From Pseudomonas sp. ZH-FAD (lineage in GTDB: Bacteria; Pseudomonadota; Gammaproteobacteria; Pseudomonadales; Pseudomonadaceae): 64,000 nucleotides of DNA. This document shows positions 32,581 through 42,485 of the stretch, piece after piece; positions within the stretch are counted from its first letter, which is position 1, and each line of letters starts with the position of its first letter. The stretch is from NCBI RefSeq assembly GCF_002803095.1, contig NZ_PGLR01000004.1, forward strand, positions 124,001 through 188,000, in the 5' to 3' direction. The notes beneath the pieces were generated by a model. That model saw only the letters and a program-made list of their open reading frames with translations. It did no database searches and had not been told where the DNA came from. The position numbers and the translations under genes are program-made.

Positions 32581-33927
32581 TCAGCTCGCTCTTGCCGGCA
32601 TGCGGGGCGTGGTCGCCACCTTGGCCACGCCGGCCTCGAACTCTTCACGGAAATACTTGATGGCACTGCCCAACGGCTCCACGGCGCCTGGCGCGTGAGC
32701 ACAGAAGGTCTTGCCCGGGCCGAGGAAGTTGACCAGGCCGAGCAGGGTGGCGATGTCCTCGCGTGTGCCTTCGCCACGCTCCAGTGCACGAAGGATCTTC
32801 ACGCTCCACGGCAGGCCGTCGCGGCAGGGCGTGCACCAGCCGCAGGACTCGCGGGCGAAGAACTCTTCCATGTTGCGCAGCAGGGAAACCATGCTGATCG
32901 AGTCGTCGACCGCCAGCGCCAGGCCGGTGCCCATGCGCGTGCCGACCTTGGCGATGCCGCCGGCGTACATTTGCGCCTCGAGGTGTTCGGGCAGCAGGAA
33001 GCCGGTACCGGCGCCGCCAGGCTGCCAGCACTTGAGCTTGTAGCCGTCACGCATGCCGCCGGCGTAGTCCTCGAACAGCTCGCGTGCGGTGATACCGAAC
33101 GGCAGCTCCCACAGACCGGGGTTCTTCACCTTGCCGGAGAAGCCCATCAGCTTGGTGCCGTGGTCTTCGCTGCCCGGGCGGGCGAGGCCCTTGTACCAGT
33201 CCACGCCCTGGCCGACGATGGCCGGCACGTTGCACAGGGTTTCGACGTTATTGACGCAGGTTGGTTTGCCCCACACACCGACGGCAGCCGGGAAGGGCGG
33301 CTTGGCACGTGGGTTGGCGCGGCGGCCTTCCAGCGAGTTGATCAGCGCGGTTTCTTCGCCACAGATGTAGCGGCCCGCGCCGGTATGCACGAACAGCTCG
33401 AAATCGAAGCCGCTGCCAAAAATGTTCTTGCCGAGCAGGCCGGCGGCCTTGGCTTCATCGATAGCGCGGTTGAGGTTGGCTGCGGCGTCGACGTACTCGC
33501 CACGCAGGAAGATGTAGCCGCGATAGGCCTTCAGTGCGCGCGCGGAGATCAGCATGCCTTCCACCAGCAGGTGGGGCAGCTGTTCCATCAGCATGCGGTC
33601 TTTCCAGGTGTTGGGCTCCATTTCGTCCGCGTTGCACAGCAGATAGCGGATGTTCATGGATTCGTCGGCCGGCATCAGACCCCACTTCACACCCGTGGGG
33701 AAGCCTGCGCCGCCGCGACCCTTGAGGCCGGATTCCTTGACGGTCTGCACGATGTCGGCCTGAGCCATCTCGGTCAGGGCCTTGCGTGCGGCAGCATAAC
33801 CGTTCTTCTGCTGGTACTCCTGCAGCCATACCGGCTGGGCGTCGTCACGCAGGCGCCAGGTCAGCGGGTGGGTTTCTTCGCTGCGGGTGATACGGTTGGC
33901 CGGGCCGATGGAGGTCAGGGTTTTCAT
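32581..33927 (-). CDS. nuoF: NADH-quinone oxidoreductase subunit F
   Basis: A 448-residue subunit that binds NADH and FMN and oxidises NADH. The Gly-rich FMN/NADH site is [14 protein letters not shown] (about residue 70), and the N3 4Fe-4S cysteines lie in [11 protein letters not shown] plus a later Cys in KTFCAHA. Its start overlaps the nuoE stop. Confidence 0.97.
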   Translation of the reverse strand: MKTLTSIGPANRITRSEETHPLTWRLRDDAQPVWLQEYQQKNGYAAARKALTEMAQADIVQTVKESGLKGRGGAGFPTGVKWGLMPADESMNIRYLLCNADEMEPNTWKDRMLMEQLPHLLVEGMLISARALKAYRGYIFLRGEYVDAAANLNRAIDEAKAAGLLGKNIFGSGFDFELFVHTGAGRYICGEETALINSLEGRRANPRAKPPFPAAVGVWGKPTCVNNVETLCNVPAIVGQGVDWYKGLARPGSEDHGTKLMGFSGKVKNPGLWELPFGITARELFEDYAGGMRDGYKLKCWQPGGAGTGFLLPEHLEAQMYAGGIAKVGTRMGTGLALAVDDSISMVSLLRNMEEFFARESCGWCTPCRDGLPWSVKILRALERGEGTREDIATLLGLVNFLGPGKTFCAHAPGAVEPLGSAIKYFREEFEAGVAKVATTPRMPARAS

Positions 33928-34418
33928 TTATAGCCCTCCAGCAGCTTGGCGACGCCGTCAGGTTGAACATCGCCGAAGGTGTCATCGTCGATCATCACCG
34001 CCGGAGCCTTGTCGCAGTTGCCCAGGCAGCACACCGGCAACAGGGTGAAACGCTCATCGCTGGTGGTCTGGCCAAGGCCGATACCGAGTTGCTTTTGCAT
34101 CTCACTGACCACCGACTCATGACCGCCGATGTAGCAGGTCATGCTGTCGCACACGCGAATCACGTGGCGGCCCACCGGCTGGCGGAAGATCTGGCTATAG
34201 AAGGTGGCCACGCCCTCGACGTCGCTGGCCGGGATGCCGAGGACTTCGCCGATGGCATCGGCGGCGCCGTCCGGCACCCAGCCGCGCTGCTTCTGCACGA
34301 TCTTCAGCGCTTCGATGCTGGCGGCGCGCGGGTCTTCGTAGTGGTGCATCTCGTGCTCGATGGCCGAGCGCTCGGTTTCGCTGAGAACGAAACGGTCTGT
34401 CTGGATAAGCGTATTCAT
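33924..34418 (-). CDS. nuoE: NADH-quinone oxidoreductase subunit E
   Basis: A 164-residue thioredoxin-like 2Fe-2S subunit (cluster N1a). The four ligands lie in [11 protein letters not shown] and [11 protein letters not shown]. The start MNTLIQTD at 34418 is two bases after the nuoCD stop; a longer frame to 34958 overlaps nuoCD and is discarded. Confidence 0.96.
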   Translation of the reverse strand: MNTLIQTDRFVLSETERSAIEHEMHHYEDPRAASIEALKIVQKQRGWVPDGAADAIGEVLGIPASDVEGVATFYSQIFRQPVGRHVIRVCDSMTCYIGGHESVVSEMQKQLGIGLGQTTSDERFTLLPVCCLGNCDKAPAVMIDDDTFGDVQPDGVAKLLEGYK

Positions 34419-34420
34419 GA

Positions 34421-36202
34421 TCAGCGGTCCACGTCGGCCATGACGAAGTCGATACTGCCCAGGTAGGCGATCAGATCCGCCACCATGCTGCCGCGAATCA
34501 CCGAGGGGATCTGCTGCAGGTGGGGGAAGCTGGGCGTGCGAATCCGGGTGCGGTAGCTCATGGTGCTGCCGTCGCTCGTCAGGTAGTAGCTGTTGATGCC
34601 CTTGGTCGCCTCGATCATCTGGAAGGCTTCGTTGGCCGGCATGACCGGGCCCCAGGAAACCTGCAGGAAGTGGGTGATCAGGGTTTCGATGTGCTGCAGC
34701 GTGCGCTCTTTCGGCGGCGGCGTGGTCAGCGGGTGATCCGCCTTGTATGGGCCTTCCGGCATGTTCTTCAGGCACTGGTCGATGATGCGGATGCTCTGGC
34801 GCATCTCTTCCACGCGCACCATGCAGCGGTCGTAGGCATCGCCATTGGCCGCCAGCGGAACTTCGAACTCGAAGTGCTCGTAGCCGGAGTAGGGGCGCGC
34901 CTTGCGCAGGTCGAAGTCGCAACCTGTGGCGCGCAGGCCGGCACCGGTGGTGCCCCACTCGAGCGCTTCCTTGGTGTTGTACTGCGCCACGCCGATGGTG
35001 CGGGCCTTGAGGATGCTGTTCTTGAGCGCCGCTTTCTCGTACTCGTCGAGACGTTTGGGCAGCCAGTCGACGAATTCCTTGACCAGCCCGTCCCAGCCGC
35101 GTGGCAGGTCGTGGGCGACGCCGCCGATGCGGTACCAGGCCGGGTGCAGGCGGAAGCCGGTGATGGCCTCGATCACCTTGTAGGCGCGCTGGCGGTCGGT
35201 GAAGGTGAAGAACACCGGGGTCATGGCGCCAACGTCCTGGATATAGGTACCGAGGAACAGCAAGTGGCTGGTGATGCGGAAGAATTCGGCGAGCATCACG
35301 CGGATGAAGTCGACACGGGCCGGCACCTTGATACCGGCGAGTTTCTCCACCGAGAGCACGTAGGGCAGGTTGTTCATCACCCCGCCGAGGTAGTCGATGC
35401 GGTCGGTGTAGGGGATGAAGCTGTGCCAGCTCTGGCGTTCGGCCATCTTCTCGGCACCACGGTGGTGGTAGCCGATCTCCGGCACGCAGTCGACGATCTC
35501 TTCGCCGTCTAGCTGCAGGATGATGCGGAAGGCACCGTGGGCGGAAGGGTGGTTGGGGCCGAGGTTGAGGAACATGTAGTCCTCGTGCTCGCCACCGCGT
35601 TTCATGCCCCAGTCTTCGGGACGGAAGCGCGCGGCTTCTTCTTCCAGCTGCTGTTTGGCCAGGGTCAGGCTGAACGGATCGAATTCGGTGGCGCGCGCCG
35701 GGTAGTCCTTGCGCAGCGGATGACCTTCCCAGGTCGGCGGCATCATGATGCGGCTCAGGTGTGGGTGGCCGGTGAAGGTGATGCCGTACAGGTCCCAGAC
35801 TTCGCGCTCGTACCAGTTGGCGTTGGGCCAGATGCTGGTGGCGGTGGGCAGGTTGAGGTCGCGCTCGGACAGGGCGACCTTGATCATCACGTCACTGTTA
35901 CGCTCCAGCGACATCAGGTGATAGAACACCGTGAAGTCGGCGTCCGGCAGGCCGCGACGCTGGGTACGCAGGCGCTCGTCGACGCCATGCAGGTCGTAGA
36001 GCATCACGTAGGGGCGTGGCAGGTTGCGCAGGCAGGTGAGCACTTCGATAAGGCGCTCACGGGCGACCCAGAGAACCGGCATGCCGGTGCGGGTCGCTTG
36101 CAGGGTGAAACTGTCGTCGCCAAAACGGGCGCGCAGTTCGACGACGACGTCCTGGTCGTCAGCCTTGTAAGGCGGTATGGACACAACGGTGTCTTGAGTC
36201 AT
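34421..36202 (-). CDS. nuoCD: NADH-quinone oxidoreductase fused subunits C and D
   Basis: A 593-residue fusion of NuoC (residues about 1-190, ending in ERPTW-like [30 protein letters not shown]) and NuoD (about 205-593, with [16 protein letters not shown] and the quinone-site HRGAEK region). The fusion is normal for gammaproteobacteria such as E. coli and Pseudomonas. It provides the quinone-binding core of the peripheral arm. It follows nuoB after 63 bases. Confidence 0.97.
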   Translation of the reverse strand: MTQDTVVSIPPYKADDQDVVVELRARFGDDSFTLQATRTGMPVLWVARERLIEVLTCLRNLPRPYVMLYDLHGVDERLRTQRRGLPDADFTVFYHLMSLERNSDVMIKVALSERDLNLPTATSIWPNANWYEREVWDLYGITFTGHPHLSRIMMPPTWEGHPLRKDYPARATEFDPFSLTLAKQQLEEEAARFRPEDWGMKRGGEHEDYMFLNLGPNHPSAHGAFRIILQLDGEEIVDCVPEIGYHHRGAEKMAERQSWHSFIPYTDRIDYLGGVMNNLPYVLSVEKLAGIKVPARVDFIRVMLAEFFRITSHLLFLGTYIQDVGAMTPVFFTFTDRQRAYKVIEAITGFRLHPAWYRIGGVAHDLPRGWDGLVKEFVDWLPKRLDEYEKAALKNSILKARTIGVAQYNTKEALEWGTTGAGLRATGCDFDLRKARPYSGYEHFEFEVPLAANGDAYDRCMVRVEEMRQSIRIIDQCLKNMPEGPYKADHPLTTPPPKERTLQHIETLITHFLQVSWGPVMPANEAFQMIEATKGINSYYLTSDGSTMSYRTRIRTPSFPHLQQIPSVIRGSMVADLIAYLGSIDFVMADVDR

Positions 36203-36265
36203 GGTCTCGGTCGCTGTCGATCAACGTAGAAAGTGGGCGTGACGCTTGCGCAGGCAAGCATCGGC

Positions 36266-36943
36266 TCAGACTTCGTCGGGGCTACGCAGGTTGGTAACGG
36301 CGATTCGCTGCTCGCGTCGCTGTTCCTTCTGCGAAGGCATTTCGGCACGGTAGATGCCTTGATCGCCAACGACCCAGGATAGCGGGCGGCGCTCCTGGCC
36401 GATGGATTCCTGCAGCAGCATCAAGCCTTGCAGGAACGCCTCCGGACGGGGCGGGCAGCCGGGAATGTAGACGTCCACGGGGAGGAACTTGTCCACGCCC
36501 TGAACGACCGAGTAGATGTCGTACATGCCGCCGGAGTTGGCGCATGAACCCATGGAGATGACCCACTTGGGCTCCAGCATCTGCTCATAGAGACGCTGGA
36601 TGACCGGCGCCATCTTGATGAAACAGGTGCCGGCGATGACCATGAAGTCGGCCTGGCGGGGTGATGCGCGAATGACTTCCGCACCGAAACGCGCCACGTC
36701 GTGCGGGGCGGTGAAGGCGGTGGTCATTTCCACATAGCAGCAGGACAGGCCGAAGTTGTACGGCCACAAGGAATTCTTGCGCCCCCAGTTGACCGCGCCG
36801 TTAAGCACGTCCGAGAGCTTGCCCATGTAGATGTTCTTGTGAACCTGGTCCTCTAGCAGCGGGTCGGAGACGACCTCCCGCTGGCCGATCGGATACGCCT
36901 CGTTGGGCGCATTCGGGTCGACCCGAGTAAGTTTGTATTGCAT
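36266..36943 (-). CDS. nuoB: NADH-quinone oxidoreductase subunit B
   Basis: A 225-residue subunit carrying the terminal cluster N2. The tandem cysteines (LSCCYVEM), [10 protein letters not shown] and PGCPPRPE supply the ligands. The start ATG at 36943 (MQYKLTR) has AGG eight bases upstream; a TTG two codons earlier is a less likely start. It lies ten bases after nuoA. Confidence 0.97.
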   Translation of the reverse strand: MQYKLTRVDPNAPNEAYPIGQREVVSDPLLEDQVHKNIYMGKLSDVLNGAVNWGRKNSLWPYNFGLSCCYVEMTTAFTAPHDVARFGAEVIRASPRQADFMVIAGTCFIKMAPVIQRLYEQMLEPKWVISMGSCANSGGMYDIYSVVQGVDKFLPVDVYIPGCPPRPEAFLQGLMLLQESIGQERRPLSWVVGDQGIYRAEMPSQKEQRREQRIAVTNLRSPDEV

Positions 36944-36953
36944 CGCCAAAGCC

Positions 36954-37367
36954 TCATTGTTTCAGCTTCGCCTGCCGTTCACGACGTCCCTGAGGTGCCC
37001 AGTCGAGCGCCCCGATACGCCAAAGATAGACAAGACCTGCCAACAGAATTGCTATGAAAACTGTAGCTTCGATCAGGCCCGCCCAGCCGCTTTCGCGCAC
37101 CGAGACTGCCCAAGCGAAGAGATAGAGGGCTTCAACGTCGAAGATCACGAAGAGCATCGCGACCAGATAGAACTTGGCTGACAGGCGCAGACGCGCGCTG
37201 CCGGTAGGAAGCATGCCCGACTCGAAAGGCTCGTTCTTGCTACGTCCCCAGGCTTTGCTGCCGAGCAGACTGGAAACGCCGAGCATGAAGGCGATCAGCC
37301 CACAAACACCCAGCAAGAACACAGCGAAAGCCCAGTTATGGGACATGGTCGTTACCGCATCAGGCAT
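36954..37367 (-). CDS. nuoA: NADH-quinone oxidoreductase subunit A
   Basis: A 137-residue, three-helix subunit and the first gene of the nuo operon. The conserved loop [46 protein letters not shown] is intact, including the acidic FDVEAL. TCAAGGAG precedes the ATG. The promoter lies in the 581-base gap upstream. Confidence 0.96.
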   Translation of the reverse strand: MPDAVTTMSHNWAFAVFLLGVCGLIAFMLGVSSLLGSKAWGRSKNEPFESGMLPTGSARLRLSAKFYLVAMLFVIFDVEALYLFAWAVSVRESGWAGLIEATVFIAILLAGLVYLWRIGALDWAPQGRRERQAKLKQ

Positions 37368-37948
37368 GCCGGTACTCCTTGAATTAAGGAACGGCTTTTA
37401 ATCTAGTAGCTGCCAAACACCGTCAAGGGCGCTGGCGCGAAGTGTGTATACAATACTATGTGCAAGCCAACTGTAAGTAAATTTTTCAGAGAAAAATTAT
37501 TCGCGCAGTTTGATCGTTTCTGTCGAGCTTCTGATTGACTTGTCGCATCGATGCAATTCTGCAGCGAACCGCATGGGCCGACGTTTCAGGACTATAGCTG
37601 ACAGCTCTGTTCTGGCAATTTCCAGGAGCCATCGACCTGACTAATCTGCCTCATTGCGAGGTCTGATGAGACTCGGCGAGATAAGCAATTCACTGCCACT
37701 TTGGTGCTAAGGCCAAAGCAGCAGAGTGCCGCGTTAAATTCCAATAATGCATATTTAAGGGCCTGATCTATTACCAAATTTTATTCATTCAATGAGGCTG
37801 CCTGGCTGATTTTGTACTAGCGTGCATGAATCGCCAAAGAGCGATATGCCATCGATCGAGCAGTGCCCACCATTCGCTGGGTCTGCGAAGTTGCCCCTGC
37901 CTGGGTATGCCGACCCTTCGTACGAATAACAACATGAGGGGTTTTGCC
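37368..37948. other. AT-rich intergenic region between nuoA and the divergent hydrolase
   Basis: This 581-base gap is visibly richer in A and T than the rest of the window, mainly at 37430-37510 and 37730-37820. It should hold the nuo promoter (minus strand; TTGACG at 37426-37421 is one candidate -35 but its spacing to TAGATT, 15 bases, is short) and the promoter of the hydrolase gene. A 10-bp palindrome GCATCGATGC lies around 37546. Two antisense open frames of 61 and 66 codons show no recognisable features. No RNA gene was recognised. Confidence 0.5.
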
Positions 37949-39346
37949 ATGCCTGTTGTCCAGTCCTTGCCGCGTATTGTTCCAACCGTTCTGTTGCTAG
38001 CCCTGAGCGCGCCTGCCAGCGCGGAATTGGGTGATTACAGTTTCTGGCAGAGCTTGAGCAACCTGGTGTCGCCGCCCAGGGCCGATAACCCGGTGACGCC
38101 TGCGCAGCGTGTGGGGCCGTATCCGTTGTTGGCCAATCCGAGTGGTTTCAACAGCGGCTTCAATCCCGGCAATTACTACGGCTGGCAAACGATTCAGATG
38201 GCGCCGCAGACCGGTGCGGTGTGCGGCAATGGCTCGCCTTACAAGTTCTTCATCAATCGTGTGCCGAACACGCGCAATACCATCGTTTATCTGGAAGGTG
38301 GTGGTGCCTGCTGGGATTACGCCAGCTGCAGCGGGCAGAGCGGCATCCGCGGTGCGCGCAACCCCGATGGCATCGCCGACGACTACATGTCGCTGCTCAA
38401 TCCGGGCGCCAGTCTGGTGAGTCCGTTCGTCGTGCGTCTGCACCCCTGGACGCGCGTCAAGACGCAGAACTGGAACATGGTCTATGTGCCGTATTGCACG
38501 GGTGACATCTACTCCGGTGACAAGGTGGCGGTATACGAAGACCCGCAGGGGGTAAATCCCCCGCTGGTGTGGCACCACAACGGCTTGCGCAACATGCGCG
38601 CAGTGGTGGGGTGGCTGAAGGATAATCTGCCGCGGCCGACCCAGATGCTCACCACGGGATGCAGTGCAGGCGGCGCGGGCAGCCTGACCAACTACGCCAA
38701 CCTGCGCCAGGACATCGCGCCGAACCGGGGTTACCTGATCAATGATTCCGGGCCTGTCTATACCGCGCTGGCTGGCGACAACCAGGCTTATCCTTCCTAT
38801 CCGTTGCAGACCCTGATTCGTCAGGCCTGGGGTCTGGATGCTGCACAGGGGCCGTTGCAATACCTGCAGGCGCGCCTGCCAGGCTTCAACAGCAACGATC
38901 TGGGCAGCCTGTATCCGGCGCTTTCGAGCAATCTGCCTGGTGATCGCATGGGGCATACGCATTTCTGGCAGGACCTGAACTATTCGTCCTATTCCTACGA
39001 GCGCTTCTACCCTGAGATCGTCAACGCGCCGAATCAGGCTACCAAGGAAGCACTGATCAAGCAGCGCTGGGCAACGGATACCACGCGTCTGCGCAGCCAA
39101 CTGGCGAGCCTGGGCAATGTCGGTGGTTATTTCCCGCAATTCCGTAACGTCAACGAAAGCCACTGCACCAGCATCATCGAGTTCGCCAACTCCGATATCC
39201 AGGAGCAGAATCTGCAGCTGGACAACTTCGTCAGCAGTGTTCTCGATGGCAGTGGGCAGGTACTGGATGCTTCGGAAAGCAGCGATGTGGCTGACCGCAA
39301 CAAACCATTCAATCTGCTCTATTACCTGCTGGACCAGTTGCTCTGA
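37949..39346 (+). CDS. secreted pectinacetylesterase/Notum-family serine hydrolase
   Basis: A 465-residue exported alpha/beta hydrolase. The ATG at 37949 follows GAGGGG and gives a signal peptide ending PASA (about residue 25). Family marks are the oxyanion-hole segment VYLEGGGACWDYASC, the nucleophile motif TTGCSAGGAGSLTNY, a NDSGP segment likely to hold the Asp, and NESHC near the C terminus as the probable His. Plant and animal members deacetylate pectin or the Wnt palmitoleate; bacterial ones are largely uncharacterised. It might act on extracellular polymers or esters. It is convergent with a small anchored protein and 45 bases from it. The substrate is unknown. Confidence 0.82.
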   Translation: MPVVQSLPRIVPTVLLLALSAPASAELGDYSFWQSLSNLVSPPRADNPVTPAQRVGPYPLLANPSGFNSGFNPGNYYGWQTIQMAPQTGAVCGNGSPYKFFINRVPNTRNTIVYLEGGGACWDYASCSGQSGIRGARNPDGIADDYMSLLNPGASLVSPFVVRLHPWTRVKTQNWNMVYVPYCTGDIYSGDKVAVYEDPQGVNPPLVWHHNGLRNMRAVVGWLKDNLPRPTQMLTTGCSAGGAGSLTNYANLRQDIAPNRGYLINDSGPVYTALAGDNQAYPSYPLQTLIRQAWGLDAAQGPLQYLQARLPGFNSNDLGSLYPALSSNLPGDRMGHTHFWQDLNYSSYSYERFYPEIVNAPNQATKEALIKQRWATDTTRLRSQLASLGNVGGYFPQFRNVNESHCTSIIEFANSDIQEQNLQLDNFVSSVLDGSGQVLDASESSDVADRNKPFNLLYYLLDQLL

Positions 39347-39391
39347 AGCGGCGCGAAAGCAACGCGGCGGCAGCTTGGGTTGTCGCCGCGT

Positions 39392-40048
39392 TCAGCCATC
39401 CGGAGTTTGTTGGTAACTGCGCTCGCGAGCTTCTTGCAGGCGTTGCCTGAGGTATTGATCGCGAGTGAGTCCATGGGGAATGTTCTGCAGGCCGAGCACT
39501 TCTTCGACGATATTTCTTTCCTCGGCCTTGTAGCGTTCGAAGTTCGGGTCAGATCGTTGCGCCAGTTTGGCCTCACGCTCAGCGCTGATGGCCTGGTAAC
39601 GCTTGATCAGTGCTTCAGCGCGTCTCTTCTGCTCGGCTTCGTCTTCGCTGACTGCCTTGATCAGGGCGATCTGCAACAACAGGGCCTCGCTCAGCGCCAA
39701 TTCCCCTCGCTGCTCCAGTGCATCGACGCCCTCACTCAACGCTTGCGCTTGTGCTTCGCGACTGCTGCTGTCGAGTTCCGTGGCGTTCTCGATGAACCCT
39801 CTGTAGCGCTGATGAAAATCCAGGCGGCGTTCCTGTTGCTGGACTTCGGGCCTGGCCAGCAGGTGCATTTGCTCGGGGCTCAGATCGGCTGGAGCTGGCG
39901 AGGCGCTGCCTTGCGCGGCCGGTTGCACTTGCGTTTGCTCTGATGGTGAGGTGGCAGGCTCTTCGGCGTTGGGGCGTTGCCAGTACCAGGCGAGTGTCAT
40001 GCTGCCAAGCAGAATGCAACTGCCGAACAGCAGAATGGAGCGGGGCAT
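39392..40048 (-). CDS. small membrane-anchored helical protein, resembling lipase-foldase/PlcR accessory proteins
   Basis: A 218-residue protein with one N-terminal membrane helix (about residues 4-20, ILLFGSCILLGSMTLAWYW), a Pro/Ala/Gln-rich linker (25-55) and a charged all-helical remainder (RPEVQQQERRLDFHQRYRGF; RYKAEERNIVEEVLGL; QYLRQRLQEARERSY). Length and layout recall the accessory proteins of secreted lipases and phospholipases, which anchor in the inner membrane and help a secreted enzyme fold. I cannot assign it firmly. It lies between a secreted hydrolase (convergent) and phoX (upstream, same strand, 120 bases away with a hairpin between). AAGGA precedes the chosen ATG at 40048; a longer frame to 40114 is less likely. 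Confidence 0.55.
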   Translation of the reverse strand: MPRSILLFGSCILLGSMTLAWYWQRPNAEEPATSPSEQTQVQPAAQGSASPAPADLSPEQMHLLARPEVQQQERRLDFHQRYRGFIENATELDSSSREAQAQALSEGVDALEQRGELALSEALLLQIALIKAVSEDEAEQKRRAEALIKRYQAISAEREAKLAQRSDPNFERYKAEERNIVEEVLGLQNIPHGLTRDQYLRQRLQEARERSYQQTPDG

Positions 40049-40128
40049 GAGCAGTCCTTGCGCGAGTCGATTGCCTTCCAGCTTAGAAGTTGCAGTCGCG
40101 TTTTGCCTGTCCATGCAGCGAATGGAGG

Positions 40129-40161
40129 GCCTGCCCTCTCGTCTTGCATGAGAGGGCAGGC
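40129..40161 (-). terminator. hairpin after phoX
   Basis: A perfect 12-bp stem (GCCTGCCCTCTC at 40129-40140 and its complement at 40150-40161) with a nine-base loop lies just past the phoX stop. No T run follows on the minus strand, so it may be a 3'-end stabiliser rather than a strong terminator. Confidence 0.6.
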
Positions 40162-40168
40162 GTTTGGA

Positions 40169-42184
40169 TCAGAACAGCGGCTTGCCGTCTTCGCGCGTGA
40201 CGATCACGGTGGCCGAGCGTGGGCGGCGACCGGGGCCATCCGGCCAGGTGCTGCGAAAATCCGTCGGAGTCGAGCCTTCACCCGGGTGCTGGATGTTGAC
40301 GAACAACGTGCGGAAGTCCGGTGTGGCGGTGATGCCGGTGACCTCGCAGCCTACGGGGCCGACCAGAAAGCGCTTGACCTCGCCGGTGGTGGGCTCGGCT
40401 ACCAGCATCTGGTTGTTGCCGAACGGGCCGCTGGCGAGCTGGCTGCCGCTCATGTCGGTCTGGATCCACAGGCGGCCTTCGTCGTCGAACCACAGGCCGT
40501 CCGGGCTGGCCAGGCGGTTGTCGGCGGTCAGCGGTCTGCCGTTGGGGTCGAGGCTGTCGTTCTCCGGCCCGGCCAGCAGGAACAGGCTCCAGACGAACTC
40601 GCGGCCAGCATAGTCGCGGCTCTGCTCACGCCAGCGGATGATGTGACCGAAGGCGTTGGCCGGGCGCGGGTTGGCTGCATCAGCGACGGTGCGCGAGCTG
40701 TTGTTGGTGAGGGTGAAGTAGACGTCGCCGTTGTTCGGGTTCACCGCCCCCCATTCCGGACGATCCATCTTGGTGGCGCCGACGATGTCGGCAGCCAGGC
40801 GGGTGTTGATCAGCACCTCGCCCTGGTCGGCGAAGCTCACCCCGGCAGCCCTGCAGGCGGCCTGGAAGGCCTTGTCCTTGAGGTCCAGGGCCAGCCACTC
40901 ACCCTTGCCGTTGGCCTTGAAGCGCGCCACGTAGAGGGTGCCCTCGTCGAGCAGACTGCCGTTGCTGCGACCCGGTACGTACCTGCCGCGGCTGACGAAC
41001 TTGTAGATGTACTCGTTCTGCGAATCGTCGCCGGAATAGCAGACCACTGGACTGCCCGGTTTGACCGGGGCGAATACCAGGCCTTCGTGGGCGAAGCGGC
41101 CCAGTGCGGTGCGCTTGACCGGGGTCGATTCCGGCGCGAAGGGATCGATCTCGACGATCCAGCCGAAGTGGTTCGGCTCGTTGCGATAGTCGCCTGCAGC
41201 CTCGGCGGCCAGGCGGGTGGCGTTGAAGCGCTGGAATTCGTCGCCGGACAGGTGATCCCAACCGTAGCGGCTGGCGCTGCCGACACCGTAGCGGGTCATT
41301 TCACGCGGGCGCTCGGCATCGCCGCTGGCGAAATAACCAGCCCAGTTTTCCTCGCAGGTCAGGTAAGTGCCCCAGGGCGTGAAGCCGTTGGCGCAGTTGT
41401 TCAGCGTGCCGCGGGTGGCGGTGCCGTCGGGGCTGTAGCGAGTCTGGAGCAGGGCGTGACCGCGTGCTGGGCCGCTGATCTGCATCGGTGTGGCGCCCGT
41501 GATGCGGCGGTTGCGGGCGCTGGGCAGCACCTCCCATTGGCCGCGCACGCGGCGCACTTCTACCACCGAAACGCCGTGGGCGTTGATTTCCTTGCGCACT
41601 TCATCGGCGCTGCTGCGCTTGCCGCCGACCAGGGTGGGGCCATTGGGGTGCAGCAGCGGTGCGTCGATGTACTCGTGATTGAGTACCAGCAGGCCGTGGT
41701 CGCTCTTGTGACCGCCGCCGCGCTGACCGTCGATGGGGAAGAAGTGCATGCCGTCATGGTGCATGCCGATCTGGTCAGCCTGATCGGCGGCACTGTTGCC
41801 GGCGTTGTCGAGGAATGCCGGGAAGCTGCCACGAATCGGCGTACCCCAGGGGATGAAGGTGGTGGCTTTGTAGCCGGCTGGCACGGTGATGGTATCGGCA
41901 CGGGTAACCGCCACCGGATTGAACGGCAGGCGCTTGCTGCGTTTCTTCAGGCGTTCAAGCAGCTCCTTGAGCTGGTCCTTGAGCGGGTTGTCGGCGGCCT
42001 CGGCACTGCCGGGCATGGCCACGCCGAGAAAGCCCATGACGCCCAGCGCAGCGCCGCCGGCGACCACCTGGCGACGGCTCAGGCCGGCTTCGATCAGGTC
42101 ATTGATATGGGGATTGCTGGAGGCGTTGCTGAGCGGTTCATCGCCATTGCCGAATAGCACGTTTTGCTCTTGTTCATTGCGCAT
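40169..42184 (-). CDS. phoX: PhoX-family alkaline phosphatase, Tat-exported
   Basis: A 671-residue DUF839/PhoX phosphatase. Its N terminus carries a twin-arginine signal (SRRQVVAGG with Arg37-Arg38, then a hydrophobic stretch and a cut after AEA). The body contains the metal-binding loops of the family (VLNHEY, TYLTCEENWAGYF, FAHEGLVFAP, FLVGPVGCEVTGI). PhoX enzymes are Ca2+- and Fe3+-dependent monoesterases used to gain phosphate from organic phosphate in the periplasm or outside the cell. A Pho box sits 53 bases before the start codon. AAGGAG precedes the ATG. Confidence 0.92.
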   Translation of the reverse strand: MRNEQEQNVLFGNGDEPLSNASSNPHINDLIEAGLSRRQVVAGGAALGVMGFLGVAMPGSAEAADNPLKDQLKELLERLKKRSKRLPFNPVAVTRADTITVPAGYKATTFIPWGTPIRGSFPAFLDNAGNSAADQADQIGMHHDGMHFFPIDGQRGGGHKSDHGLLVLNHEYIDAPLLHPNGPTLVGGKRSSADEVRKEINAHGVSVVEVRRVRGQWEVLPSARNRRITGATPMQISGPARGHALLQTRYSPDGTATRGTLNNCANGFTPWGTYLTCEENWAGYFASGDAERPREMTRYGVGSASRYGWDHLSGDEFQRFNATRLAAEAAGDYRNEPNHFGWIVEIDPFAPESTPVKRTALGRFAHEGLVFAPVKPGSPVVCYSGDDSQNEYIYKFVSRGRYVPGRSNGSLLDEGTLYVARFKANGKGEWLALDLKDKAFQAACRAAGVSFADQGEVLINTRLAADIVGATKMDRPEWGAVNPNNGDVYFTLTNNSSRTVADAANPRPANAFGHIIRWREQSRDYAGREFVWSLFLLAGPENDSLDPNGRPLTADNRLASPDGLWFDDEGRLWIQTDMSGSQLASGPFGNNQMLVAEPTTGEVKRFLVGPVGCEVTGITATPDFRTLFVNIQHPGEGSTPTDFRSTWPDGPGRRPRSATVIVTREDGKPLF

Positions 42185-42236
42185 GGAGGGCTCCTTGTCA
42201 GGCTTGTCGACGGAGTCATGACGCTAACCAAGGAAA

Positions 42237-42254
42237 ACGACGGAATAGTGACAG
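42237..42254 (-). promoter_or_regulatory. Pho box of phoX
   Basis: On the minus strand CTGTCAC-tatt-CCGTCGT (42254 to 42237) matches 11 of the 14 specified bases of the PhoB repeat, with the right 11-base periodicity. Confidence 0.65.
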
Positions 42255-42405
42255 CGCCTGTGCGCCATTGCACAAAACTGCTCGGAAGGGTAACGACCAT
42301 CCCCTGTTCGGTGCCGCTTCATCGGGTGTGACGAGGACGTGCAGAGCAGGCAGTGCAGGCGTTTGCGCTGGCATTGGTGCGCGGGATACACCCTGCGGCC
42401 AGGCA

Positions 42406-42432
42406 TAAAAAAGCCCCGGCAAAGCCGGGGCG
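42406..42432 (-). terminator. terminator of aceA
   Basis: Stem GCCCCGGC/GCCGGGGC (42414-42432) with an AAA loop is followed on the minus strand by six T residues. Confidence 0.88.
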
Positions 42433-42485
42433 GATTAGGCAAACAGGCTGCTGCGGATGCGTGGTCCGCAGCAGGGGAACCGTTC

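Noticed and set aside
29814-36949. Possible breaks in nuo genes
   Set aside because: All subunits are full length with intact cofactor motifs. The NuoC-NuoD fusion is the normal gammaproteobacterial form, not an anomaly.
37592-37985. Two minus-strand open frames (61 and 66 codons) upstream of the pectinacetylesterase gene
   Set aside because: No ribosome site or family features were seen. One overlaps the hydrolase start region.
42221-42222. Loss of the canonical KKCGH motif in isocitrate lyase (KQCGH here)
   Set aside because: The catalytic Cys and the flanking residues are kept, and I believe this long Pseudomonas type of the enzyme commonly has this variant. The residue in question is Gln221 of AceA.
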